Source of the DNA: Hypomyces perniciosus
Lineage: Eukaryota; Ascomycota; Sordariomycetes; Hypocreales; Hypocreaceae
Assembly (NCBI GenBank): GCA_008477525.1
Contig: SPDT01000007.1
Span: forward strand, 806,001 to 870,000
Length of the DNA stretch: 64,000 nt
Direction of reading: 5' to 3'
Shown here piece by piece: positions 11,029 to 22,464 of the stretch. A program made the position numbers and the translations under genes. Below the pieces are notes generated by a model. That model ran no database searches and was not told the origin of the DNA. It was given only the letters and a program-made list of their open reading frames with translations. Positions within the stretch are counted from its first letter, which is position 1; each line of letters starts with the position of its first letter.

Positions 11029-12007
11029 ATGGCAATCTTGCGAATTCCCGGATCAAGATGAAAAGGCGTTGTGGGAGAAGAATCTCAAACTGAGGGGAGA
11101 CATGGGGGAGTTGATTTCGAAACATTCCATATTCGGCGATTTTCGGCTCTGCAACGCAGCGCGAATCCCGCTCAAGCGGTAGCAGGGGAAGCCGACACCA
11201 ACAATCACTCAACGTGCGGTGTTGCAGCCGAACAATAAGGCAGATTGGACACTTTTGACTACGGGCGTCTTTTTCTGCTCTACTTTCTTTCCCATTCACT
11301 TCTTGCTTTGAAAGAAAATGCAGAGGTTGGTGGGTGTCTGCGTGTGAGAATATGCATGTACGTTTCTCCTAGTTTCACAACCATGGGGAATGGCTATGAC
11401 AGGATGAATTCTGTAAAAGTACCTAGAAGAGGGGAAAAAAGACATCAACACCATATTTAAGAACAAAACCGAAAATTCTGGCGACTTGGCGCTTTGGTTG
11501 GGGGAGGATGAAAAGAACTCTCTCCACTCACTGCACTGCTCTAGTTGAATTTACAGCGCTCTTTTTCAATCCCCCATCTCTGCCTATGTGCTCAAAATGC
11601 CTTGTGAATTTGAACTCCACGGCTTACCTTGTGTACACAAAAAGGTCTTTACCGAGAACTCCACCTCTCATGACCGAGACGATACCGAAGCCTACCTATT
11701 TGTGTAAGATTTATATCCACTCACAGGTCATTGAATTCAAAAGGACGCCGCTAGGGGGTTGCTGATGCGGGGGAAAGACACCTTTTAAGATGCTGTGGCT
11801 TTGTGGGGTTTACTTGCTAGAGGCTTTTATGTGTAATCAAGATCCATCCATTCCATATATCTATAACATTACACAAGAACTGCAGAATCATGGCCATTTT
11901 GTATGCTGTAGAAAAGTACAGACAAGTAAAACAAAGTCATAACGTCATAGGTTACCAGCCAGCAACTTGTCCGCCATCCAACATGCCACCCAAAGCCATC
12001 ATCAAGG
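11029..12007. other. Intergenic, convergent 3' regions
   Basis: Lies between the stops of ISU1 and the carotenoid oxygenase. Only short, unsupported open frames are present; I see nothing else in it. Confidence 0.6.
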
Positions 12008-13896
12008 TTACGCCGCGGGAACATGTGTTCCGTGTAGGGCCATAGCAATGGCAAAATCAGCCTCCGCCCTTCCCAGCTCCTCCAATGTCCTGGCATTGAG
12101 ACACAGCAAATACGATACCTTTGCCGCGCCATTCAGCACCAACGATAGTATTACGCCGTCGTCTTCATCCACAGCACCAGGTCGTGGCACAAATATAGGC
12201 TCACTGGGCGAATGGCCATGAGGCCCACTCCAAATAATGGCATCTCGCGTGTGCAGGTCCGTCTTGACGATGGAATCTGTAAAGGTGCTGGGTCCTCTGC
12301 TGCCGGCGGTATATACGTATCGATAGGGCTTGCCAACCAGGGCAGGGTGAATCACCGGCAACTCGCCAACGTGAGGAGAAGGAATCGAAAGAACCTCCTC
12401 AGCAACGGCGGTTTCTGCCTCCTCTGGCGTTTGGCCCGATGAATGAATCCTGAATCGATACCGTGCTAAGCGAGGCTGTATCGACTTGTACCGCTGACCA
12501 TCAAGAAAGAATTCCTTCGTGGCATCATCACGGTCGAGGAGAACATCATAATAAAAGGAATGCATAATATCAGTGTCGGGGTATTGGATGGAATCCAAGT
12601 AGATGTCATTGTGCCAACCACCCTGCTTGTCGTGGACCAACTCCTCAAAAGCATTGACTGAATGAAAGAAGAAGCCGGCCGGCGTAGAGAACTTGGCCAC
12701 GGCGCCATTACCATGTCTTCTGTCCACAACAATCCACTTACACTGCCGTGTGGTGTCAAAGGGCTTGATAGCATCAATGAGATTCTTGTCCCATAGAATC
12801 TTGACACCAGCAGCTCCGTAATGTGCACTTGTAACGCAGAGCACCAGATAGTTTTCGGTTAAAAAGAAACTGTGTATATAGGCCGCCCGGATATCGAGTT
12901 CAGAGACAGTAGCGAGAATGTCGGTGGTGCCCGTAGCAGCGTTGACGCGAAAGATGCGATAGATGATCCGGGGGCCAAGTTCTAGGTTGAAGTTGAACAA
13001 ATCTCCAGTCTCAGGATCGCGCTGGGCATGGGCGCATGAGAGGTGCCCCCTGAGGTCTGGGTGAAAGCCTGTTTGGTGGGCGGTCCCAATGGGCTCCAGA
13101 GTTTTCGGATCGAGCTCCTGAATAGAGGCATTATCTGTGAGGGTGTACAAGTTTCTAACGCCGCCGCGATGTCCCCCAACTACCGCTCCATCCAAACCAG
13201 GCATGTTGGGAACGACGACGACATTGTTATTGTTATTGTTATTATTTTTGTCCGCGACGAAGAAGCTCATCACCTTGGAAAATATGCCGAGACATGGATC
13301 GGCCTTCTGCCCAAACGAAATGCTGCTTCGCCATCCCTTCTTCTTGATCTGCTCAAGAATGCCATCGGACTGGCGACAAGAGGAGTACACCACAGTGACA
13401 CTTTCATCTGCGGTCTTTGGTGCAACAATATCGAATCTGTGCGTGTGGGCGATGCCATCGAACCAGTGTGAGATGCGATAAACGCCCCCTGAGGCTGTGT
13501 CCACGTTATCGATGCCAGGACCGGTTCTAAATAACGAGCCAGCGGCCCATGACGGAATGGTGCCCTTGACTGACAAGTTGACTGGCCCGTTATGCTCATC
13601 TAGTCCTGTATACTTTGTGGCTGTCAGTATTCGGATTGTCAGAGGATCCAAGTGGGGGGGAATCTTGCCTGGGCTTCATTGGGCCAATCTTTCCATGACT
13701 GATTGAGCCAATTGTCTAATCCCTGCCTTGCATCGATGCCCTCATCCTCAGCTGTACGATAGATGACCCCAGGAACGTTGAGCGTCATTCCGAGGCGGAT
13801 ACGAGTCAAATGTTGTGGAATACACCAGGTGGAGAAGATATGTGGTTTCTTCAACGACTTGTTGAAGGATTTTTGAGTATATCCGAGAATCGTCAA
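12008..13896 (-). CDS. Carotenoid oxygenase (RPE65/CCD superfamily, torulene-oxygenase-like)
   Basis: Two exons (13896-13669, 13612-12008) give 610 residues, close to the ~612 of Fusarium CarT/CAO-2. The intron 13613-13668 uses a GC donor (CAG|GCAAGA) and an AAAG acceptor; the splice keeps frame and rebuilds the N-terminal seven-bladed propeller start (WPNEAQ-YTGLDE). The four Fe(II) ligand histidines are visible at about 271 (CAHAQRD), 323 (YIHSFF), 393 (FFHSVNAFEE) and 603 (ALHGTHVP). The enzyme oxidatively cleaves a carotenoid C=C bond; in Fusarium CAO-2 cleaves torulene towards neurosporaxanthin. No other carotenoid gene (phytoene synthase, desaturase, opsin) is in the window, so the substrate is inference. 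Oddity: an Asn8-Val4 tract encoded by a trinucleotide repeat (about 13215-13255). Confidence 0.88.
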
Positions 13897-15563
13897 GAGA
13901 CTCGGTATGGTGGAAGCGGGCGTACAAGTTGGGGAAAATGGGTGAATGAACGAATGGAGAGTGAAATGAACGGGATATGCTTGAACAAAAAAGGAAAGAA
14001 AAGGGTATGAGTTGTCAACGTTTCAACGGAGTTCACTGGATGTTGGCCTTGGTATGGTTTGTTGGTCGATTAGTTGGTTGGCGCGTGGTTGCTGAACAAT
14101 TCCTCTGCTGGATTCAACGGCTATGGTATGGGGATAATTGGCTCGAATAGCTAGCCGGCTATTGTGGAATATATACTCTGTAGCATTCATTTTGTGATAT
14201 AATAATCAGCGGCTGGCGTTATGCGCGCTCGGTCAACTATCGAAGCAGTTATGCACTGAGGTTCGTAACTCGGTAACCCTAGCGAGGAGGCAACGTCAAT
14301 GGTTACGAATCCATAGGGAAAACGCCCTCTCCCCCGAGCCATAGTCACTCTATTCAGGAACAGAGAATATGATTAGTATATACATACTATTGTGGTAGGT
14401 CGTGCATGGATGACAGGAAAATGGATATTGACATGCACAAGATTGGTTGGCTGTTTGGCATGGAGGTAACTACGGAGTACTACTAGTATGATTGATAGTG
14501 CTGGCCCACTTGGCGCAGCCATGTTTCTGCAAGCGAATGCGAGATACTAGTATTAGAAGCAGCCCGAAAGTGCTGTTCAGAATGGTGACGGCATGTAATT
14601 TCTCTTGATCTCTTGATGGGAGCTTACCTACATCTGTGTAGGACTACCTAACAGTAGTAGGGGCATGTATGTGTGACCACCCACATGAGGCCAGTGTGCC
14701 GGTGTATCATGAGTAAAGCTTGATTTCACGGCCTAGGTTTTGGCGTTGGTCTGAACGGGTAGGAGAGTGACTTTTGGCTTGGCAGTGGCGGTAATGTTCA
14801 GCAATCGATGAACTATTGACTGTTGTGTAACACTTGTGGTGTTCGCAATCGAACACGCATTCGCGCCCACAGACATGTGTCAATGAATGGTGCAGATGCG
14901 GACGCAGGCAGAACTGTGACGATGCAGGGAGCGAGAGAATGTCCGATTACTTCGTAGTCGATGGTATCTTCGGGCGTCAACGTGCCACCGTGGCTGTCGC
15001 TAGCGCAGCTTCTCGATTCATATCTGAAACCAAGAAAGGGTTTGGAATAGCAATTATTGGTGTTGGCTAAGAGAGATCATCTATTATCCGTATTGACGAA
15101 TGCGGGTTGACATTGGCAAGTCGCACTTCGCTTAGGATTACCTGTTCGATACAAGTAACACTGTATTAGTTAGTAAAGTAGACACCAAATTTCGTATTGC
15201 AATCCACGTACGAAGTACTTCGTATGGAATCGCCAATCAGGGGCCAAGAGGCAGAATCGACGTGAATGCTCGTCTTCTTCCGATCTTGGCTTGGATGACA
15301 CAAGGAACAGCGAGATCACACGTGTCTTTTTTCTCGCCCTCGTATCGTTCCACCATGTCCCTCAGCCTTTTCATGGTTCATGAGCCAATGGGGAAGATGG
15401 CTTTGGAAACGCTCTTCAGCTAGGTTGTGGACTGTGACGAATATCACAAGCTGCGTTGAAGGCCCTGTGCCACTGAGCCATCACCAAGCTGTCGTCGGTG
15501 ACCGCATGTAAGTGGTATTCAGCCTGATATCCAGAATCGGAAGAGCCAAGTACGGAACCACGT
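13897..15563. other. Intergenic, 1.7 kb
   Basis: Upstream region of the carotenoid oxygenase. No coding sequence is supported. TACGGAGTAC occurs at 14471-14480, and a compound GTACGAAGTACTTCGTA at 15208-15224. Confidence 0.55.
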
Positions 15564-16371
15564 TCAGGAGGGAAAGACACGTGAATCGGCCAAAAACTCT
15601 TCAATGTTTCTCTTCCTGGCCTCCGTCAAGACATCGAACTCTATGTTTCCGGCACCTTTTGATATCCGAGCATTGGACAGCTCACCAACGCGACCAGCGA
15701 CCCGCGCCAGCAGGAAACGCATCTTCTCGAGCTCCTTCTCAACGGGGCCATCGCGCGTCGCCAGGTTTTCCTGAACACCAACACCACCATCCGTAGTGCG
15801 CAAAGGCTCGATTGTAGATTGAAGCCTCCGCAACCTCTCAACACGGCGTCGGAGATCGTTGCGCTGTTGGTTCAAGTCGGCAAGTTGGCGCACCGTTTCT
15901 GCGTAGCGGCCGGCTTCCATAGGATAGGTATTCGTGTCTTTTTCAGACGGCCACGTCGGTGGTAGGGCTTCAATAGCTTTCTCGTCGGCTGTTGACATCA
16001 TTGGTTAGGAAATACCACAACTAGCAATGTAGTGAGAGGTGGACGGTACCCAAGTCAAGCTCCCTCCCAATGCCCCCTTCAGCATCATCCGTATTCCCTA
16101 TCTTGCGCTCGGCGTCCCTCGAATAGGCATTGCTAATTTGCTCCGCAATAATCCGACTTGCTTGCGGGGCATAGACACGACGGCAATGCTGTTGGATAGT
16201 ATGGTTGAGGTTGGTGAGGGCGTCGTCAATAAGGCGATCGGGGATAGGCTGTTCAGACGCGTCGTTGGAGGCTCGCCAGGCACGGGATGGAGCGACAGGC
16301 TGTGCGAGGAGATTTGTTTGCGTGATGACGAAGGCCTGCTTCAGCGAGGGGATTGTAGGAGCTGAAGACAT
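15564..16371 (-). CDS. FTA4: Fta4/CENP-U-like inner kinetochore subunit
   Basis: Two exons (16371-16050, 15988-15564) with a GT-AG intron at 15989-16049 give 248 residues. The N-terminal part is helical with a conserved-looking segment around residues 26-45 (PSRAWRASNDASEQ). The middle contains EALPPTWPSE. A coiled coil spans about 145-175 (LNQQRNDLRRRVERLRRLQ), and a second helix contains EKELEKMRFLLARVAGRV. This layout matches the Fta4 family of the fission-yeast Sim4 complex (CENP-U/CENP-50 in animals), part of the centromere-bound CCAN. The assignment rests on recalled family resemblance rather than a diagnostic motif. The gene lies 740 bp downstream of the large membrane protein's terminator side, both on the minus strand. 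Confidence 0.65.
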
Positions 16372-17111
16372 ATCTGGCGACAGAATGAGTGTTTGTCTAG
16401 GATGTTGAGAAGTTGTTTACTTCGGGCACATGGTTTTCCAGATGCAGATGTGTGGAGGGGGAGGGGTCGACAGGTGTGTATTGGGCCTTGCAGCGCACCT
16501 GGGCAGCTAATACTACTCCGTACAGCGGGGTGCAACTCGGTCTATAGCGAATGAGGCCACTAAAACCGCCTATAATACACTACATACAGGACCAGACTCG
16601 ATATCTCGATCTAGGAGAGATTGATATCATGCATGGAACACTCCAGCTCCTAATTTTAACCGCTCTTTTTACCTCCATATTCGTAGGCTTCAGATTTATC
16701 CTTTTTTCTCTCTTGTGTCCTCTATTGTTGTCTAAAGCATAGGCAGACCTACACTTACTTTCAGGCCCTTATAATTGCCCCGTCTCAGCTCCCCATCACC
16801 TCTGCCATACATGTTCAATCCCCTCGATGCGATTTAAAAATGGGGATTTTACAGTACGTTTTGAGTTATCTCGAGGAAACAGTCATGACTATCGCGAGAG
16901 TTATCTGAGTGAGATGGACTTGCCTGCCGTGTGGAATGATTCAAGAGAGGTAGAACAAGGACATGCCTTTTTGCTGATATTATAAAGTTTCACAGTACGA
17001 AGTAGACATTCTGTTATAACCTGATATTCCTTCACACATCCCTTAACTCCATCAAGACTCTCATAGAAACATCATATCAACCATTACCAAAACAGTTGGC
17101 ATCGACATCAC
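16372..17111. other. Intergenic
   Basis: Upstream of the Fta4-like gene and downstream of the next minus-strand gene. It contains one TACTCCGTAC (16514-16523) and GTACGAAGTA (16995-17004). No gene is seen. Confidence 0.55.
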
Positions 17112-19355
17112 CTAATCATAGCGCTTGTCCGGCCTGGCAAAATCCCCCTTCTTGACAAGGCCAATGTGACCAACATCAAACTTGATGCGAGAATCCCCAA
17201 CCAATCCAGGAAGTTCCCGCAGCTTTTCACACTTCTCAAAAGGCTGGGTGGTCGAAAACTCAGGTCGGCCACGAATCTTGTCAGCAAAGTCAGCTCCAAA
17301 ACGAAAGAAGCTGTACCCATCCAGAGTTTCCGACCACCTCCGGCGAAAGCCATACCACAGGCCAAGAATTACGGATCCGAGCGTCCAAAGGGCTAGAAAT
17401 GCAGCGGGGATTGCTGGGGAGATGACTCCGCGCTGGATAAGCCTTCCTGGCTCTGAGGATGTCAGATTCGGATCGATATGTGCGCCATCCATGCTGGCAC
17501 TGCCGTCGTACATAAGCATCAACGCATCTATTCCGTGAGCTTTCAATATTGATGTCAAAAGATGCCGAGGTGTAACAAAGCTTGTGAAGAATACAGTGTT
17601 GGACGTCGTAATAGGGAGATGAGAGTTGACTGATGAGAAGATCCCAATATATCGGCCATTGAGGATAGCATTGGTAGAGATGCCAAAGCGATGAACCATG
17701 CTTTCTGATATGTCGAAATTCCATGGCGGATTTTCAAGTTTGAAGGAACTAAAAGTGCCTGTTCTTGCATCTATCTCGGCTGTTCCGACATCTGAGGCAC
17801 GTCGACATCGGACGCCGATGGGAGGAGTCAGAAAGTTAGCGCTTTCGAGAATAGACCATGAGAACGTTTGTTCACTCGGTAGAAAAGACACATGGCTGTC
17901 TGGGTTCGAAACGTTTCTCACATGGAAAAACGTCTGGTTCAATGTGTAGGTTCCATTTGCGAGTCGAACTAGGGGGTGACTCATGTCCGTAAGAGATGGC
18001 TCGACCGAGGTCTCAAATCTGTACTCTTTGGCTCCCCCATAAGAGGGCTTACGACTGGCTTGCCATAAAGCATATTCCAAGGTATCCGGGGGGAGTGTGC
18101 CATCAGGATTGAATAACAGGGGATCACGCTTCCACGATATCGACTCGTTGTAGTACAATGATCCTCCTGACTCTATATTGTCAAATCCCATTTCGGCATA
18201 TCCAAAAAGATTTGACGATTGAGCGGCAAAAACCTTAATTTGCCCATTACTATTCTCCAGAGTGATGCCTTCGAATCCGTATTCGCTGCTTCCCAGTCCT
18301 GTGGGCTGTGAGAAATTACGCGCATGGCTGTTCCGCACCCATGAAGTCGATTTCGAGTTGAGGATGGTGAATTCCGCAGCTGACTTCACAATCGAACAAT
18401 TGTAAGATACTCGGAGACCCCAAGCTTTACCATCGACGGGGGTGGTTGCCTGGGGAGCAAGAAAGAGCTCTGGCACTCCATGATCGAGAGGAAGAGAGTT
18501 AGGCAACTTGCTCAAGAAACCAGCATAACGATCCTCATCGCGGCGAAGGTAAGGGGGAGTATACGCAATGCCAAATCCAGGAATGGTAACTGGAGGCCCC
18601 ATTTTCCAGATCTCCGGACCACGCGTGATGGTTTCTTTCCACTGGCGACGATTGAAGTTGGCCCATGTGCGACCAATGACGATTGTAGGATTTGACGACG
18701 GGAAGTAGCCGTCAGCTGGTTCAATGGATAATCCAGCCAAGGGAAAGGCGACAAAGGGCATGATGCTGATGGCGGCAAGAAGCCACCACAACCGGCCTGT
18801 AACTCTCCTCTTCCATGGGCACATCCTCCGAAGGGCTTTCCACCACCCTCCTGGTCCTGACCAAGTGTCTCCACTGTGCATTAGTACCACCATGGCACTC
18901 TTAGCCTGCCAAAGAGGCCTTTGAAGCATTGCGGCCTCAGCTCCCTCGAGTCCATGTCTAGACATGTCCAGAGCAAAGACACTAATCACCATCCAGGAGT
19001 AGAAAATGAGCATCTCATTTACCTGGAAAGGTCTGTAGTTTGTTGGAGAATCATCGTTAAGAAAGATGAGCCAAATCGCGAAGAAATAACCGGTAATTAT
19101 GGGCGGCACAAGAATGAGGACGAATGTGCGCAGCCAGAATCGACGTAGAGGGAACCCTGCGATGGGACCCCTCTCGGTGTCTTTCGGTGCGTCTTCCACA
19201 TCGGTTGTATCTTGGTTTGCCAGGAGACGCGATGTCTGGGATTCCGAAGTTTCTTGCAAAGTCTGGCCAGAATCGAGACGGCGGCCCGGCTGAAGGTCCA
19301 AGGGCATGAGCCGCAAAGTCTCGGCCGAACTGTAATCACGCAGCCTTCCAGCCAT
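17112..19355 (-). CDS. Large fungal membrane protein of unknown function
   Basis: A single exon encodes 747 residues. The Arg/Ser-rich cytosolic-type N-terminus (residues 1 to about 70) is followed by three hydrophobic helices: about 74-98 (FVLILVPPIITGYFFAIWL), 111-130 and 190-212. Then comes a region of about 430 residues with many N-x-S/T sequons and paired cysteines, probably lumenal or extracellular. A last helix lies at about 655-680 (PAAFLALWTLGSVILGLWY), followed by a short basic C-terminal tail. No catalytic motif is recognised. The architecture recurs among uncharacterised, intron-poor fungal membrane proteins. The start at 19355 is the first in-frame ATG and gives a plausible N-terminus. 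Function is unknown. Confidence 0.82.
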   Translation of the reverse strand: MAGRLRDYSSAETLRLMPLDLQPGRRLDSGQTLQETSESQTSRLLANQDTTDVEDAPKDTERGPIAGFPLRRFWLRTFVLILVPPIITGYFFAIWLIFLNDDSPTNYRPFQVNEMLIFYSWMVISVFALDMSRHGLEGAEAAMLQRPLWQAKSAMVVLMHSGDTWSGPGGWWKALRRMCPWKRRVTGRLWWLLAAISIMPFVAFPLAGLSIEPADGYFPSSNPTIVIGRTWANFNRRQWKETITRGPEIWKMGPPVTIPGFGIAYTPPYLRRDEDRYAGFLSKLPNSLPLDHGVPELFLAPQATTPVDGKAWGLRVSYNCSIVKSAAEFTILNSKSTSWVRNSHARNFSQPTGLGSSEYGFEGITLENSNGQIKVFAAQSSNLFGYAEMGFDNIESGGSLYYNESISWKRDPLLFNPDGTLPPDTLEYALWQASRKPSYGGAKEYRFETSVEPSLTDMSHPLVRLANGTYTLNQTFFHVRNVSNPDSHVSFLPSEQTFSWSILESANFLTPPIGVRCRRASDVGTAEIDARTGTFSSFKLENPPWNFDISESMVHRFGISTNAILNGRYIGIFSSVNSHLPITTSNTVFFTSFVTPRHLLTSILKAHGIDALMLMYDGSASMDGAHIDPNLTSSEPGRLIQRGVISPAIPAAFLALWTLGSVILGLWYGFRRRWSETLDGYSFFRFGADFADKIRGRPEFSTTQPFEKCEKLRELPGLVGDSRIKFDVGHIGLVKKGDFARPDKRYD

Positions 19356-19880
19356 AATCGATACTCAGTTCAGTTATAGCTAGTCATCGTTCAGCATTAT
19401 TCAACTGAGAAGTTCTAAATGGTCTTCCAACTAATACTTACCTCATTGGCTGTGTCATGGACTTGAAGTGTCTGGACAAGAGGCGCTAAACGCATGGCTT
19501 GGGGAGAACGGATATTATTTACATAGATTTGGGAATGAATTAAGCTTAAAATATACAATGTAATTTCTTTACGCTCTGGGCCTCTGGGTCGGGCCGCTAT
19601 GGTGGCCGTTATCGTCAGCCTGAATCAACCCGGCTGGCTGCCTTCATTATTTGCTTGGCTGCTCCAGAGCCCCCTGTCGTTCGACCCCTTCTGGGGTTCA
19701 GCTTTCTACCCACAAGAATTATACCGGAATTTCATTCGACGCCTCAAAGCTGAGGGTGATACCTGTTGAGACAAGGGCGGCAGCCCCCAAAACCTGAAAT
19801 TCCATGAAAGTTTTAAAATAGAACTCTCGGCGGCTAAAGAAGTGGGTTGTCTTAGAAAACATATGGTAGACACTTCCAGC
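19356..19880. other. Intergenic
   Basis: Promoter side of the membrane protein and 3' side of the beta-glucosidase gene. Nothing else is supported. Confidence 0.55.
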
Positions 19881-22464
19881 TCAAATTCCAGACCACCAAT
19901 ACGTCTCCTCAATCTTGAACGAACCTCTGACAGCCTTGTTCTCCCTAACCACACTGCTATCATTGACAATAACATCATACTCCCCAGCCTCGACACACCA
20001 CTGATTTCTCTCCTCGTCAAAGTAGGCAGCGGCATACTTCTCCAGCTCCTCAATGGTCACAGTCTTGGTCTCACCCGGCTCGAGTTCAACCTTTGCAAAA
20101 CCCTTGAGTTCCTTGACGGGCCTGTTGACCTTGGCGGGTTGCTTGGGCTGGATGTACATCTGCACGACTTCAGCGCCCTTAATGCTGCCCGTGTTCTTCG
20201 CCTTGAGAGAAATACTGAGTTTGCCGTCCTTGTGGGTCACGGATAGGTCGGAGAAGGAGAAGGTAGTGTAGGACAGTCCATGACCAAAGGGGAAGTTGAC
20301 ATCCCGGTCAGCGAATTCGTAGTATCGGTATCCCACGTAAATATCTTCTCCGTATAGTGTGCGTCCTGCCTCAGTGCGGAAGTTTAGAAAGGCAGGGACA
20401 TCTTGGAGACGCTTAGGAAAACTAAGAGACAACTTCCCAGAAGGATTATAGTCGCCAAACAGGACGTCAGCGATGCAGTTACCGGTCTCGTTGCCTCCGT
20501 ACCAGGCCTGAATAACAGCGGGGGTCTTGTCAAGCCAGGGCATCTCCTCCGGCGTGCCTGTTTGCATCACCACAACCGTGTTTGGATTGGCGACGGCGAC
20601 TTCGGTAATCAGCTGGTCCAGGACACCAGGAAGCTTCATACTAGCTCTGTCACTACCTTCTGTCTCCCAGTCCGAGTTCAGACCCGCGCAGATGATGACT
20701 TGATCGTGCTCCTTGGCGAGTTGGACCGATTTCTTGATTTCTTCCTGGTCGTCGATGATCTTGCAACCACCAACCCGAAGCGAGCCATGACCAGGGACGA
20801 AGCCATCGCCCTTGAGAGTATAAGTTGGTGCTGATCCAAACTCGATCTTGAACCTATGCTTTTGTCCCTTATTGAGCTTCACGCGTCCGCGTTCTTCTCG
20901 GGTAGCAGCTCCACCGAACGCATCGCCAGCGACCTGTGTCGTTGCGTTATCGACAACAAGTTGGTCGTCAACATAGGCCTTGGCTGTTCCTGAGACGATA
21001 ACACCAATCTCATACGTGCAGTCTTCATCTGCCACATAGATGCCCTCCATGTCTGCGTACCAGACATCCAAAACCCTTGGATTGCTATAGTCCACCAAGT
21101 GCATGTCCGTTAGGGTGAAGAAAATCTCATCAACTGGCTCGCGGCCGGGAGTGCCAGGAGGTTCGTTGTAAACCCTCCAACGCATACCTGGTGTTCCATC
21201 CGGTGTCGTGCACTGTGCCCCGAGGACTGGGAGGAAGCGATGGGTATACGCACCAACGGTGTATGTAGGAGCAGACCCAAGCTTTTCGCTGATACCATCA
21301 TAGGGGGTAACCACATAGTAGGCCCTCAAAGCGGCAGAACCTCCGCCATGATAAGTGGCATACTTGGCGTTAGGGCCGATGACGAGGGTTTTTTTTCTTT
21401 CTCGAGAGGCAAAACATTGTTGTCATTCTTCATCAGCACGATACTCTCGTTACCGATCTTGCGGAGAAAGGCAGCCGTCTCAGGGGTGTTATTGGTGCCC
21501 TCGGGCCCATTCTCAACAACCCCAGAACCAGCGCACCTCTTGACGAACTTGAGCACTTCCCTAGACCGGGCATCGATGACATGTGTAAACGGCTTCCCCG
21601 TAGAAGCATTGAACTTCAGGGCTTCACCTCGGAATCTTGGGGGGCCAGGCATTTCAAGATCAAGGCCAGCAAGAATAGCATCATTTGTGCTGTATGTGCC
21701 GTACCAATCACTCACAACAAGGCCATCCCAACCCCACTCCTTGCGTAACAAGCCGTCGAGGTATTTGCTATTCTCACTGCAAAATACGCCGTTGACGCCG
21801 TTATATGCAGTCATGACGGCACCAGGATGGGCGTCACGAACGGCGAGCTGAAAGGGGAGGGCATAGATCTCACGAACCGCTCTCTCGGTGACGATACTCT
21901 GGACACCCATGCGCTTGTCCTCCTGATCATTGCACAGGAAGTGTTTAACAGTAGCCTGAACGCCAGTACTCTGGATTCCGCGAACGAGAGCAGCAGCACC
22001 AAGACCAGCAAGAAAGGGGTCCTCGCCTATGGACTCAAAGCCCCGGCCACCAAGAGGAGAGCGTTGCATATTAATTGTCGGGCCTAGAATGGCGTGGGCA
22101 TTCTTGGCAATAGCTTCCTTTCCCATCAACTTACCAGCCTCCTCAAGCAGTGACTGGTTGAAGGTGGCACCAAGGGCCGTTCCACATGGGAAACAAGCGG
22201 CGGGGACACTATTGAAGAACCTGGTGCCTCTCACACCATTGGGTCCATCAGAAACACGGATTGAGGGTACGCCATATTTAGGAAGTGCCTTGGTATGCCA
22301 AAAATCGATACCTACAGTTTTTTCGTCATTCGTCAATCCTAAGAGCAGTGGGGTTTTGAAGGATATGTGCTGTGAGGAACGGAACGGAACGAACCTGACA
22401 GCAGGTCAATCTTCTCGGACAACGAGAGCTTCTTCAGCACCTCCTCAACGTTGATATCCGCCAT
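19881..22464 (-). CDS. GH3 beta-glucosidase with PA14 domain, interrupted by a 1-nt frameshift
   Basis: Exon 1 is 22464-22395 and exon 2 is 22311-19881, joined across a GT-AG intron at 22312-22394 (LLSG-IDFWH). The exons sum to 2501 nt, one short of a multiple of three. The frame breaks in a run of eight T (A on the coding strand) at 21389-21396; one extra A would give 833 residues. Upstream half: GH3 TIM barrel with the KHF motif (about 146-148) and nucleophile Asp at about 225 in SDW. Downstream half: PA14-like insert ([20 protein letters not shown]), the GH3 C-terminal alpha/beta domain and a fibronectin III-like end. There is no signal peptide, so it is probably an intracellular cellobiose or aryl-glucoside hydrolase. 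As read, translation stops after about 351 residues. The frameshift may be a sequencing error or real. Confidence 0.88.
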
